A stretch of 64,000 nt of DNA from an uncultured Ruminococcus sp. (lineage in GTDB: Bacteria; Bacillota; Clostridia; Oscillospirales; Ruminococcaceae): contig CAKSMF010000002.1 in the NCBI GenBank assembly GCA_934474025.1, positions 124,001 through 188,000 of the forward strand. Direction: 5' to 3'. A program made the position numbers and the translations under genes. This document shows positions 53,756 to 63,090 of this stretch, in pieces (positions within the stretch are counted from its first letter, which is position 1; each line of letters starts with the position of its first letter). Below the pieces are notes generated by a model. That model saw only the letters and a list, made by a program, of their open reading frames with translations, did no database searches and was not told the origin of the DNA.

Positions 53756-54552
53756 ACTTTTTCCCTCCCATATGGTGCAAGCATTTTTTCCAGTATGTTA
53801 TAACATGAAACAAGTTCGCTTATTCCGCCGAAACCATTACGATAAAGTTCAAGCATTACACTGCATTCGGGATTGTATGAATTAAGCTTTTCAAAAAACT
53901 GTCTGAACTGAAAACGTCCTTTTCCAATCGGGAGACAGTCTCCTAACTCTCCGGAATCGCTTATATGTACATGAACTGTACTTTTTCCAACGGCATCAAG
54001 GAAACTAAAAGGGGTTTCACCGGCACGAATAGATTGTTTTGTATCAAGTACAAATGCAAATTCATTTCCGAGCATATTTGCTACATCTCTCACAAATGCC
54101 GAAGATGCACTCTGACAGCGTGAAACATTTTCGAGAGCTGTTTTTATACCAAAATCTTTTCCGAGTCTCCATAATTTGCTGTAACGTTCACAAAAAAGCT
54201 CTTTATTTTTGCCTGAACCGTTTTTACTGCCATGAAAAACAAATATTTTTGCCCCTACAGTATTCATGAAATCAAAATATAATTTATAATATTCAAGAAT
54301 ATCTTCAATACGCCTTTCATAATCAGAAAAAAACATCATGGTTTCCATTTCGCACGTAAAGGGGTGTACAGATACGCATTTCACATCAAACCTTTTCAGT
54401 AGTTGAGCTATATTATGCGAAAAACTTTTTTTGAGTTCGGAATGAGTATTTATGAATATTTCAGTACAGGCAATGCCGTTTACAGCAAGATTATATAAAC
54501 TTTCCTCAAGTGGCTGAGGATAAAGACAAGCTGTAGAAACTCCCGCAATCAC
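53752..54552 (-). CDS. Xylose isomerase-like TIM-barrel protein
   Basis: 266 residues of the sugar phosphate isomerase/epimerase (AP endonuclease 2) superfamily. Metal-ligand-type motifs: ISVHP-like VKCVSVHPF, FVFHGSK, TALENVSR, FVLDTKQS, VHVHISDS and VMLELY. The start GTG at 54552 follows GGGAGG eight bases upstream; a TTG at 54576 lies within that site. The substrate cannot be inferred. Coupled with nrdR by a four-base overlap. Confidence 0.85.
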   Translation of the reverse strand: MIAGVSTACLYPQPLEESLYNLAVNGIACTEIFINTHSELKKSFSHNIAQLLKRFDVKCVSVHPFTCEMETMMFFSDYERRIEDILEYYKLYFDFMNTVGAKIFVFHGSKNGSGKNKELFCERYSKLWRLGKDFGIKTALENVSRCQSASSAFVRDVANMLGNEFAFVLDTKQSIRAGETPFSFLDAVGKSTVHVHISDSGELGDCLPIGKGRFQFRQFFEKLNSYNPECSVMLELYRNGFGGISELVSCYNILEKMLAPYGREKV

Positions 54553-54700
54553 AAAATATTCCTCCCTTTTCCCCAATGTAAACTTATCCTTTTACGGAAA
54601 AGTTATTATAATAATATATCATATCTTTCCAGAAAAGTCAATAGATTTTTTTGACAAATTCAGTATTTTAAGCATATTATACATCGGGAGGTGAGTGAAA

Positions 54701-55276
54701 TTGTATGATGAAATTTTCCTTGCGGTGATAGTAAGTCTTGATACATATCTTGCGTCGGTGGCTTACTGTAACAGCGGAATAAAAATACCTTTGCCGTCGA
54801 TGATTGTAATAAGTTTCATAAGTGCCTTTGTACTGGGAATATCTCTGGAATTTTCAGACTTTATAGGGAGATTTGTTCCCGCTGAAATCTGCCACATATG
54901 CGGTACAATTATAATTTCCGCAATAGGAGTTATGACAATATTCAAGAGCATTATACGCAGTATTACAGGGCATATTTCCCGAAAAGGCGAAGTTTCAGTG
55001 CGTTCGGGAAAATATGGAATAGTTCTGAAACTCTATCTTGATGAAACAACAGCAGATTTTGATAATTCAAAAGTTCTTTCAGTTGCAGAAGCTTCTGCTC
55101 TTGCCCTTGCAAGTTCTCTTGACTCCACTGCAACCGGAATAAGCAGTGGTTTTGCCGGAATAAATCCGATTATAGCTTTTGTATTTACACTTGTTGCCGG
55201 AATTATTTCTATTATTCTGGGTTGCGTTACCGGAAAAAAACTCTCCTCCCTGCATCATGATTTTTCATGGATTTGA
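54701..55276 (+). CDS. ytaF: YtaF-family sporulation membrane protein
   Basis: About 191 residues with six hydrophobic segments and the twin SLD motifs (IVSLDTYLASVAY and ASSLDSTATG) typical of the YtaF/MntP family. YtaF is associated with sporulation in Bacillus, which fits spo0A in this window. The start is ambiguous: TTG at 54701 (9 bases from GGAGG) or GTG at 54695 (3 bases). The 3' end lies inside a direct repeat (see 55202-55817). Confidence 0.8.
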   Translation: MYDEIFLAVIVSLDTYLASVAYCNSGIKIPLPSMIVISFISAFVLGISLEFSDFIGRFVPAEICHICGTIIISAIGVMTIFKSIIRSITGHISRKGEVSVRSGKYGIVLKLYLDETTADFDNSKVLSVAEASALALASSLDSTATGISSGFAGINPIIAFVFTLVAGIISIILGCVTGKKLSSLHHDFSWI

Positions 55277-55470
55277 GGAGTATTATTAATCTTATTTGCT
55301 GTTTTCGGAATATAATCAGATTTTGTAAATAACTACTTCCGGCGGATTGAATAATCTAAATTTCCCCAGTCCTCCGGAAACAAGCAGTTTCATTCCATTG
55401 ACATCGTATACGCCCTTTGAATACGGCGGAAAAAATTTTCTTTCGGGTGAAAAGATACCTTTTCCGAAAA
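55202..55470. repeat. Direct repeat, copy 1 (269 bp, identical to 55549-55817)
   Basis: Perfectly identical to 55549-55817 by reading. It covers the 3' end of ytaF, the intergenic gap and the C-terminal end of a metallophosphoesterase. The period is 347 bases. Confidence 0.9.
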
Positions 55471-55513
55471 ACCTTACAACTCCGCCATGTATATGACTAA
55501 AATATATTCTGCA
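55316..55513 (-). pseudogene. Truncated metallophosphoesterase remnant
   Basis: The - strand encodes a C-terminal fragment (HGGVVRFFGKGIFSPERK and onward, ending PEVVIYKI) that duplicates the end of the intact gene at 55663. No start and a shifted frame just upstream (near 55490) show it is non-functional. It falls in the 386-base gap between ytaF and the phosphoesterase. Confidence 0.7.
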
Positions 55514-55548
55514 ATCACAGAATTTTCAACGGCAGAATTTAACAGGAA

Positions 55549-55817
55549 ATTATTTCTATTATTCTGGGTTGCGTTACCGGAAAAAAACTCTCCTCCCTGC
55601 ATCATGATTTTTCATGGATTTGAGGAGTATTATTAATCTTATTTGCTGTTTTCGGAATATAATCAGATTTTGTAAATAACTACTTCCGGCGGATTGAATA
55701 ATCTAAATTTCCCCAGTCCTCCGGAAACAAGCAGTTTCATTCCATTGACATCGTATACGCCCTTTGAATACGGCGGAAAAAATTTTCTTTCGGGTGAAAA
55801 GATACCTTTTCCGAAAA
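55549..55817. repeat. Direct repeat, copy 2
   Basis: Second copy of the 269-base repeat. Includes a ytaF 3' fragment (55549-55623) and the true end of the metallophosphoesterase gene. Identity ends at 55818, then continues weaker for about 30 bases. Confidence 0.9.
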
Positions 55818-56454
55818 GTCTTACAACTCCGCCATGTACATGACCGCTTAAAGTATATTCAGCACCCCATTGTGAATAGACCTCCGCAAAAAACGGATTA
55901 TGTGCCAAAAGTATTGTTTCACCATCGGGACACTTTCCAAGCAGATTATTTATCTGGGATAATGTAAGTTTTTCAAGATTTCTGTAACTATGCCCGTTTT
56001 TATAAACGTTCATGCTTTCTGCAAGTCCGTAAATATGTAATTTCCGGTTATTGATTTCTATTTCAACAGATTTATTGAAAAGCATTTTTACACCGGTTCG
56101 CTTTATTAATTCAGCAAATTTCTTTTTCATTTCGGGGGAAAGCTTTCGTTCATGGTTTCCGCAAATCATATACACCGGAGCAATTTTAACAAGATTTTCA
56201 AGCATTTTTTCAATGGCTGAAAAGTTTTTTTCACGGCGTGAAACAAGGTCTCCTGTTATGAATATAATATCAGGATTTTCACGGCGTATCAAACGGCAGA
56301 TTCGGGAATTATCTTTCCCGAACCTGCGTTTATGAACGTCCGAAATATGAGCAATTTTAATATCATTGCCGAAACATTCATGCCTTGTACTAAGCATAAG
56401 TTTATTTTCAACAAAAATGTATCCGGCAAAAAATAACAATATTTTTTTATTCAT
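55663..56454 (-). CDS. Metallophosphoesterase
   Basis: 263-residue calcineurin-like phosphoesterase. Metal motifs in order: HISDVHKRRFG, ITGDLVS, CGNHERK, LLAHNP and SGHVHGG. A short hydrophobic stretch at the N-terminus suggests a membrane anchor or signal. The start overlaps the gyrA stop; ATG 56454 (8-base overlap) is favoured over 56472, though no clear ribosome site is seen, so it may be translationally coupled. Its C-terminal end is duplicated upstream. Substrate unknown. Confidence 0.85.
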   Translation of the reverse strand: MNKKILLFFAGYIFVENKLMLSTRHECFGNDIKIAHISDVHKRRFGKDNSRICRLIRRENPDIIFITGDLVSRREKNFSAIEKMLENLVKIAPVYMICGNHERKLSPEMKKKFAELIKRTGVKMLFNKSVEIEINNRKLHIYGLAESMNVYKNGHSYRNLEKLTLSQINNLLGKCPDGETILLAHNPFFAEVYSQWGAEYTLSGHVHGGVVRLFGKGIFSPERKFFPPYSKGVYDVNGMKLLVSGGLGKFRLFNPPEVVIYKI

Positions 56455-59041
56455 TTTCAAGAATTTCATCATCTGATACTGAATCTTCCTGTTCTAATGC
56501 CTGTTCATCGGTAATCTGTTCAACTTTTTCTGTTTCCGCATTTTCTTCATGTTCAGCACGTGTGAATGCCACAACCTTTGCACCTGCTGTAACTTTCATA
56601 ACACGTACACCCTTTGCAGTACGTCCCATAATTCTGACATCGCTTGCAAGTATTCGGATAATTATTCCGTCACTTGAAACAAGTATAATATCATCATCTT
56701 CATCAACAATTTTTATTCCACAAACATGACCTCTTATTTCGTCTACCTTGTAATTCGTCAGACCATAACCGCCTCTGTTCTGAATGCGGTAATTTTCAAT
56801 TTCTGTACGCTTGCCGTAACCATTTTCGGTAACTGTAAGCAATGATGCACCTTCACGCATACGTGCCATACTTACAACATAATCACCCTCACGGAGTTTT
56901 ATAGCCTTTACACCATGGGCTGAACGTGCCAAAGCTCTGATAGTATTTTCTTGAATGCGGATAATCATTCCATTTCTTGTGGCAATGAAAATTTCTGCAT
57001 TTCCGTCTGTCATGCGAACTCCTGCTATTTCGTCATCTTCGTCAAGACCTATCGCAATAAGACCATTCTTGCGGACGTTTCTGTAAAGTGACAAATTAGT
57101 ACGTTTAACTTTGCCGTTTTTGGTAACTATCGTTATAAACTTGTCTTCACTGAAATCAGTTGTTTTAATCATAGCAGTTATTTTTTCGCCGTCGGTAAGC
57201 GGTAAGAGGTTTATCAGGTTGAATCCTCTTGAAGCCTTTGAACCGTCCGGAATTTCATAGCATTTAAGTTTATACATAATGCCTTTGTTAGAAATAAATA
57301 ATATACTGTCATGACTTCCGCAGATAAACATTTCTTCAACGAAATCTTCTTCACGTTGTTTCATACCTGTGATACCACGTCCGCCACGTCTCTGAATCTT
57401 GTATTCGGAAACAGGCATACGCTTGATATATCCATTGTTTGTGAGAGTCACAACGCAATCTTCCTGCGGGATAAGGTCTTCAATATCCACTTCACCGCTT
57501 ACAGATTCAATGTCAGTGCGTCTCTTATCGCTGAACTTCTTGCGGATAACGTTCAAGTCATTCATGATTATCTCATAAACACGGTTTACATCAGCCAGAA
57601 TATCCTCATAATCCGAAATCTTTGTAAGCAATGTATAAAGTTCATCTGTGATTTTCTGTCTTTCGAGACCTGTCAAAGCTCCTAAACGCATCTGAACTAT
57701 TGCTTCTGCCTGTTCGTCAGAAAGTCCCATTTGTTTTTCAATATGCAAACCTGTAAAGTCATATTGAGCATGGTCAAGCAATGCTGAAATTTCAATATTG
57801 CTGAAACGTTCTATCATAGTTTGCTTGCCTTCTGCAATGGTTTTGCTTGATTTGAGGATATTTATAACTTCGTCAATATGGTCTGATGCCAAAACAAATC
57901 CCTGAAGTATATGAGCCCTTTCAAGAGCCTTTTTCAAATCATATCTTGTTCTTCTCTGAATAACATCTACCTGAAAATCAAGATAATTCTGCAACATTTC
58001 CTTGAGTGTGAGAACTTTAGGTTCACCGTTTACAAGGGCAAGCATAATAATGCCAATAGTATCCTGTAACTGTGTAAGTGCAAAAAGCTTATTAAGAACG
58101 ATTTCCGGAACAGCGTCTCTTTTGAGTTCAATAACAACACGCATACCGTCCTTGTCGGATTCGTCACGCAAATCATAAAGTCCTTCAATTCTCTTGTCCC
58201 TTGCCATCTGGCTTATGCTCTTGAGAAGTTTTTCTTTACGGAGCATATATGGTATTTCGTCAATGATAATGCAATTTCTGCCTTTTATTTCCTCAAAATG
58301 AGTTCTTGACCTAAGAATTATCTTTCCTTTGCCGGTAGCATACGCTGAACGTATTCCGGCTTTACCCATAACAATTCCGCCTGTCGGGAAATCCGGACCT
58401 TGTATATGTTCCATTAAATCTTCAAGTGTGCAGTCAGGATTGTCTATAAGCGTCTGTAATGCCTCTATAACCTCTCCTAAGTTGTGGGGTGGTATGTTGG
58501 TAGCCATACCAACTGCAATGCCTACAGAGCCATTTACGAGCAAATTAGGAAACCTTGACGGAAGAACAGCAGGTTCTTTAAGACGGTCATCATAGTTTGA
58601 AACAAAGTCAACAGTATTTTTGTTGATGTCTGTAAGCATATCAAGAGTTATTTTTGCCATTTTAGCTTCTGTATAACGATATGCAGCAGGACCGTCACCG
58701 TCGATAGAGCCAAAGTTTCCGTGACCGTCAACGAGTGGATAACGCATTGAAAAATCCTGTGCAAGTCTTACGAGTGCATCATAAACAGATGCATCACCGT
58801 GTGGGTGATAGCGTCCAAGTACAGCACCGACAGTATCAGCACATTTTCTGTATGCCTTGTCAGGTGTAAGACCGTTTTCATGAAGTGTATATAAAATTCT
58901 GCGGTGTACTGGTTTAAGACCGTCCCTTACGTCCGGCAACGCTCTTGAAACAATTACCGACATAGCATAATTCAGGATTGAATTTTCCATTTCGTTGCAT
59001 ATTTCGGTATTTATGACCTTTGAATTATCGTTGTAAAGCAA
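56447..59041 (-). CDS. gyrA: DNA gyrase subunit A
   Basis: 864 residues. Breakage-reunion domain with active-site Tyr123 (AAYRYTEAK) and the GyrA box QRRGGRG in the C-terminal wrapping domain, then an acidic tail. Introduces negative supercoils with GyrB. The quinolone-determining region reads HGDASVYDAL: the residue equal to E. coli Ser83 is Ala84, and Asp88 matches E. coli Asp87. The start is TTG 59041, with AGGAGG ten bases upstream. Confidence 0.97.
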   Translation of the reverse strand: MLYNDNSKVINTEICNEMENSILNYAMSVIVSRALPDVRDGLKPVHRRILYTLHENGLTPDKAYRKCADTVGAVLGRYHPHGDASVYDALVRLAQDFSMRYPLVDGHGNFGSIDGDGPAAYRYTEAKMAKITLDMLTDINKNTVDFVSNYDDRLKEPAVLPSRFPNLLVNGSVGIAVGMATNIPPHNLGEVIEALQTLIDNPDCTLEDLMEHIQGPDFPTGGIVMGKAGIRSAYATGKGKIILRSRTHFEEIKGRNCIIIDEIPYMLRKEKLLKSISQMARDKRIEGLYDLRDESDKDGMRVVIELKRDAVPEIVLNKLFALTQLQDTIGIIMLALVNGEPKVLTLKEMLQNYLDFQVDVIQRRTRYDLKKALERAHILQGFVLASDHIDEVINILKSSKTIAEGKQTMIERFSNIEISALLDHAQYDFTGLHIEKQMGLSDEQAEAIVQMRLGALTGLERQKITDELYTLLTKISDYEDILADVNRVYEIIMNDLNVIRKKFSDKRRTDIESVSGEVDIEDLIPQEDCVVTLTNNGYIKRMPVSEYKIQRRGGRGITGMKQREEDFVEEMFICGSHDSILFISNKGIMYKLKCYEIPDGSKASRGFNLINLLPLTDGEKITAMIKTTDFSEDKFITIVTKNGKVKRTNLSLYRNVRKNGLIAIGLDEDDEIAGVRMTDGNAEIFIATRNGMIIRIQENTIRALARSAHGVKAIKLREGDYVVSMARMREGASLLTVTENGYGKRTEIENYRIQNRGGYGLTNYKVDEIRGHVCGIKIVDEDDDIILVSSDGIIIRILASDVRIMGRTAKGVRVMKVTAGAKVVAFTRAEHEENAETEKVEQITDEQALEQEDSVSDDEILENE

Positions 59042-59085
59042 GACTTTTTACCTCCTGTAAGATAAATTGATAAATTTTCCGGAAG

Positions 59086-59119
59086 TTTTTCAACAGTCCT
59101 CTGAAGAAATGTTGAAAAG
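59086..59119. repeat. Inverted repeat TTTTTCAACA/TGTTGAAAAG upstream of gyrA
   Basis: Arms at 59086-59095 and 59110-59119, with a 14-base loop, in the gyrA leader. Third TTTTCAACA-type element of the window. Confidence 0.5.
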
Positions 59120-59128
59120 TATGTTGAA

Positions 59129-59692
59129 TTATTTCAGATTTCGAAGTATTTCAAGTTCATTTTCCGAAAAATTTTCTTTCGGGATAATGTAGAAAATAGT
59201 TTTTCCAGAAAACATAAGAAAAAATTTTTCATATTCCAGCATTGAAAAGTTTTCATCAAAGTTTATGCAACTTTTTTCCGGAAACGGTTCAGAAGTGTAA
59301 TCTTCATCACTGTTTTCTTCATCATCGGTGGAATTTTCAACATTCTGTGTGCATACTGTTGAAATATACGCACAATTATCACTGATTGAAAGTTTATAAA
59401 CAGTTTCTTCCATGGTCTGAAACGTTTCAAAAAGACTATGGCGTAACTTTCGTGGATTGTACCACTGCCGGAATGCCATTGCAATACAAACCATTAACAA
59501 CAGATACGCAAAATACTGTGATGTATCATCAACTATCGCCACAACAAAAATTACTGCAAGCAACAAAAAAGACAATGCTGTAATATTTGCCTGCGGAAAA
59601 ACAAATTTTTTCTGAAATGTTATATATCCCTCCCGAAATATTTCAAAAGGGATTTTATATTCCTTTTCAAGCTTGTAATTATTTTCTGTCAT
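59129..59692 (-). CDS. YcxB-like membrane protein between gyrB and gyrA
   Basis: 187 residues: cytoplasmic N-terminus, two adjacent TM segments (about 39-53 and 57-72), then a domain with an Asp/Glu-rich insert (about 115-135) and FFLMFSGKTIFYIIPKENFS at the end, as in YcxB-like proteins. The start overlaps the gyrB stop (ATGA). Function unknown. Insertion of such a gene between gyrB and gyrA is unusual. Confidence 0.75.
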   Translation of the reverse strand: MTENNYKLEKEYKIPFEIFREGYITFQKKFVFPQANITALSFLLLAVIFVVAIVDDTSQYFAYLLLMVCIAMAFRQWYNPRKLRHSLFETFQTMEETVYKLSISDNCAYISTVCTQNVENSTDDEENSDEDYTSEPFPEKSCINFDENFSMLEYEKFFLMFSGKTIFYIIPKENFSENELEILRNLK

Positions 59693-61614
59693 ATATCCAA
59701 ATCCTGTGCAAACTTAGCATTAGCTTCTATGAAATTACGTCTTGGTTCTACCTTATCGCCCATAAGTACAGTGAATACTTCATCTGCTTTAATGGCGTCT
59801 TCCATGGAAATTTTAACAATTGTACGTGTTTCCGGATTCATAGTAGTTTCCCATAATTGTTCGGGGTCCATTTCACCAAGACCTTTATAACGCTGTACTT
59901 CAACCTTGAATTTTCCGCCGTCTGAAAGTTCCTCAATGTATTTATCACGTTCTGCTTCTGAAAAAGCATAATATATTTTCTTGTTTCTTTCGACTCTGAA
60001 AAGCGGTGGCTGTGCTATATAAACGTTTCCGTTTGTGATGAGGGGACGCATATAACGGAAAAAGAATGTCAGCAACAATGCTCTTATGTGCATACCGTCA
60101 ACATCGGCATCAGCCATAATGATAACTTTTCCGTATCGGAGTTTTTCTATATCGAAATCCTCACCTATACCCGTACCAAGTGCGGATACTACCGGTTCAA
60201 GCTTGTCATTTCCGTAAATGCGGTCTATACGAGCCTTTTCAACGTTGAGCATTTTTCCCCAGAGTGGAAGTATTGCCTGATAACGTCTGTCACGACCCTG
60301 TTTTGCAGAACCTCCGGCGGAATCACCCTCGACAATATAAACTTCTGTATAACGGTTATCACGTTCTGAACAGTCAGCGAGTTTTTCAGGCATTGACGAT
60401 TTACCAAAAGCATTTTTATTTCTTTCAGCTTCTCTTGCACGTCTCGCAGCTTCACGGGCTTTGAGGGCAGAAAGGCTTTTTTCAAAAATCATCTTTGCGG
60501 TATCGGGATTTTCTTCAAGGAAATTCATAAGTTTTTCCTGAACGAGTTTTTCAACAAACGGTTTTATTTCAGGATTTACAAGTCTTACTTTTGTTTGTGC
60601 TTCAAACTCGCATTCAGTAAGCTTTACAGAAACAATTGCGGTAAGTCCCTCACGAATGTCATCACCGCTAAGTTTTTCCTTATCTTTGAGGAGTCCCATT
60701 TTTCTGCCGTATTCATTTATGACTTTGGTTATAGCGTTTTTGAATCCTGTTTCGTGAGAACCTCCGTCCTTTGTGTAGATGTTGTTTGCAAAAGATAAAA
60801 CAACTTCATTGTAGCTGTCGTTGTACTGGAGGGCTATTTCTGCATATAATTCGCCCTGTGTTCCCGAAATATATATAACATCTCCGCTAAGGCTTTCAAG
60901 ACCTCTTACGGTATTGATATATTCAACAAACTGCTTTATACCGCCCTCATAATGCATTACTTCCGTTTTAACGTCTTCGGGGTCACGACTGTCAGTAAAT
61001 GTTATTTTAAGTCCTGCATTGAGGAAAGCCTGTTCACGTAATCTTTTCAGCAAAGTTTCACGGTTATAAACAGTTGTTTCAAATATTTCCTTGTCAGCTT
61101 TGAACATAACTGTTGTACCTGTTTTATCAGTTTTGCCGATTTTTTTAAGAATTTCAGAGTATTTTCCTCTTTCAAATCTCTGAAACCATATGTCAGTGCC
61201 GTCATATACTGTAAGTTCAAGCCATTCCGATAAAGCATTTACAGCAGATGCACCTACACCATGAAGTCCGCCGGAAACTTTATAACCGCCACCGCCGAAT
61301 TTACCGCCTGCATGAAGTACGGTATAAACTACTGTTGCTGCTGAAATTCCTTCTTTCTGGTGTATTCCGGTAGGGATACCACGTCCGTTATCGGATACAC
61401 GGATAATATCCCCCTCTAAAAGTTCAACTGTTATTTCGGTGCAATATCCTGCAAGAGCTTCATCAATGGAGTTATCTACGATTTCATAAACAAGGTGATG
61501 TAATCCGCCCTCACCTGTTGACCCAATATACATTGACGGACGTTTTCGTACAGCCTCCAGTCCTTCAAGTACCTGTATATCATTTTCGTCATAATTGTTA
61601 TTTTGCTGACTCAT
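59689..61614 (-). CDS. gyrB: DNA gyrase subunit B
   Basis: 641 residues. GHKL ATPase motifs (YEIVDNSIDEA, DNGRGIPTG, GGLHGVGAS), transducer, and TOPRIM motif VEGDSAGGSAKQGRD with the DADVDG pair. Works with GyrA. TCGGAGG precedes the ATG. It lies downstream of remB/recF and carries its own TATAAT-like promoter (61661-61666). Confidence 0.97.
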   Translation of the reverse strand: MSQQNNNYDENDIQVLEGLEAVRKRPSMYIGSTGEGGLHHLVYEIVDNSIDEALAGYCTEITVELLEGDIIRVSDNGRGIPTGIHQKEGISAATVVYTVLHAGGKFGGGGYKVSGGLHGVGASAVNALSEWLELTVYDGTDIWFQRFERGKYSEILKKIGKTDKTGTTVMFKADKEIFETTVYNRETLLKRLREQAFLNAGLKITFTDSRDPEDVKTEVMHYEGGIKQFVEYINTVRGLESLSGDVIYISGTQGELYAEIALQYNDSYNEVVLSFANNIYTKDGGSHETGFKNAITKVINEYGRKMGLLKDKEKLSGDDIREGLTAIVSVKLTECEFEAQTKVRLVNPEIKPFVEKLVQEKLMNFLEENPDTAKMIFEKSLSALKAREAARRAREAERNKNAFGKSSMPEKLADCSERDNRYTEVYIVEGDSAGGSAKQGRDRRYQAILPLWGKMLNVEKARIDRIYGNDKLEPVVSALGTGIGEDFDIEKLRYGKVIIMADADVDGMHIRALLLTFFFRYMRPLITNGNVYIAQPPLFRVERNKKIYYAFSEAERDKYIEELSDGGKFKVEVQRYKGLGEMDPEQLWETTMNPETRTIVKISMEDAIKADEVFTVLMGDKVEPRRNFIEANAKFAQDLDI

Positions 61615-61660
61615 GAATTTACCTCCGATTTTTCATAAATTAATTGCTTGTACTAAGAAT

Positions 61661-61689
61661 ATTATAACACTTTTCGGCAAATAATAAAA
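61661..61689 (-). promoter_or_regulatory. Candidate gyrB promoter
   Basis: Perfect TATAAT (61666-61661); the -35 17 bases away is poor (TTTTAT). Confidence 0.45.
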
Positions 61690-61696
61690 GGGGTTT

Positions 61697-61966
61697 TTAA
61701 TTTTTTCTTTTGAGATAATATAATCCCATTCTTTTTTTAAGCGTCATGGCAGAAAGCTGTGAAATATAAAGCTTTTCAAGACCGTCTTTCATGGTAATAA
61801 TAAAGCTTTTAGGCATTTCGTAAGTTGCATATACGCAGATATGATTTTTTTCTGCACGTTCAAGAAGTTTCTTTGTACATTTTCCGACAGTTGTGTTTTC
61901 TATGTCAAATATTCCGATTATGTCACGTGTATCTACAGAATAATTATTTCCGATATGAAGATACAT
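61697..61966 (-). CDS. remB: RemB-like regulator (DUF370, YaaB)
   Basis: 89 residues, RemA/RemB family. Opening YLHIGNNYSVDTRDIIGIFD and the MPKSFIITMKDGLEKLYIS segment are characteristic. Related proteins are DNA-binding regulators of matrix and stress genes. The ATG follows AGGGAGG that overlaps the recF end; recF stops three bases upstream. Position between recF and gyrB matches yaaB in Bacillus. Confidence 0.9.
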   Translation of the reverse strand: MYLHIGNNYSVDTRDIIGIFDIENTTVGKCTKKLLERAEKNHICVYATYEMPKSFIITMKDGLEKLYISQLSAMTLKKRMGLYYLKRKN

Positions 61967-61968
61967 TT

Positions 61969-63090
61969 TCAGTCCTCCCTGATTTTTCCGTTGTGGATAT
62001 AAAGAAGTTTGCCCTTTATTTCCGGAAGTAATGCACTTTCATTGCAAGTAGTTATGAATACCTGCATATCCTTGATTATGTCAAATATGAATTTCTGACG
62101 GTTTTCGTCAAGTTCCCCCATGACGTCATCGAGGAATACAACCGGTGAATCATCTGATTTTTTACGGAAAATTTCCGCCTGTGCAAGTTTCATAACAAGT
62201 GCAACGCTTTTTATCTGTCCTTGCGAACCGTATTCACGAACGTTAAGACCATTGATTTTTATCAGAATTTCATCTCTGTTTATTCCGGAATGCGTTGAAC
62301 CCGTTCGTATATCGTATCCGGAAGATTCCTGTAATTTTCTGAAATATATATCAGCGGATTTTTCGTCTAAAGGTTTCTGAAAATCTTCCGGTTTGTAGAC
62401 GTTTGATTTGTATTCAAGTTCAAGTTGTTCCGTACCGCCGGAAAGTTTACGGTAAAGTTCACTGCTTATTTCGTTTATCTGCTGAATGTAATTATTCCGC
62501 ATATACGAAATAAACGCACCTTCAACAGATGCTTGCCTGTCCCATATTTCCAGTGAATCCGCTGTTGCTTGATGATTCATAATATCTTTAAGCAAAGCGT
62601 TCCGGTGATTCATGATTGTGTTATGCCTGTTTATATGCAGAACGGCAACCGGATTAATTTGTGATGATGCCATATCCACAAAGTTACGGCGTTTTTCGGG
62701 AGAGCCTTTTATAATATCAACGTCATCAGGTATAAATACTATGCATTTGAAAACATCAAATAATGCTTTTGTACCTTTCTGCTTTACTCCGTTCAGAAAA
62801 ATATTCTTTGTACTGTTAACGCCTTTGGTCATTTCAATTTTTATTTTTTGTTCCCTTATGCTGTCACGGACTTTTATTTCTGATGTCATTTTATTGCCGT
62901 AAAGGTTTATATAATCCTTTTCCTTTGAGGAACGAAAACTTTTACAGCCTGACATTATCCATATTGCTTCCAGAAGATTGGTTTTTCCTTGTGCATTCTG
63001 ACCAGAGATTATATTATATTTTGGGTCGGGTTCAAAAGAAATTCCAGATAAATTCCTGAAACCATCAATTTCCGCATAAGTGACAATCAC
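61969..63090 (-). CDS. recF: DNA replication and repair protein RecF
   Basis: 373 residues, SMC-like ATPase of the RecFOR pathway. Walker A GQNAQGKTNLLEAIW near the N-terminus, signature SQGQIKSVALVMKLA and Walker B VVFLDDVMGELDENR near the C-terminus. The start is GTG 63090, overlapping the yaaA stop by four bases (GTGA). Confidence 0.97.
   Translation of the reverse strand: MIVTYAEIDGFRNLSGISFEPDPKYNIISGQNAQGKTNLLEAIWIMSGCKSFRSSKEKDYINLYGNKMTSEIKVRDSIREQKIKIEMTKGVNSTKNIFLNGVKQKGTKALFDVFKCIVFIPDDVDIIKGSPEKRRNFVDMASSQINPVAVLHINRHNTIMNHRNALLKDIMNHQATADSLEIWDRQASVEGAFISYMRNNYIQQINEISSELYRKLSGGTEQLELEYKSNVYKPEDFQKPLDEKSADIYFRKLQESSGYDIRTGSTHSGINRDEILIKINGLNVREYGSQGQIKSVALVMKLAQAEIFRKKSDDSPVVFLDDVMGELDENRQKFIFDIIKDMQVFITTCNESALLPEIKGKLLYIHNGKIRED

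Noticed and set aside
55316..55513. Second functional metallophosphoesterase gene
   Set aside because: Only the C-terminal portion is present and the frame is disrupted just upstream.
61980..62000. DnaA box near TGTGGATAT
   Set aside because: Single near-match inside the recF coding sequence, not part of a cluster; oriC should lie beyond 64000.
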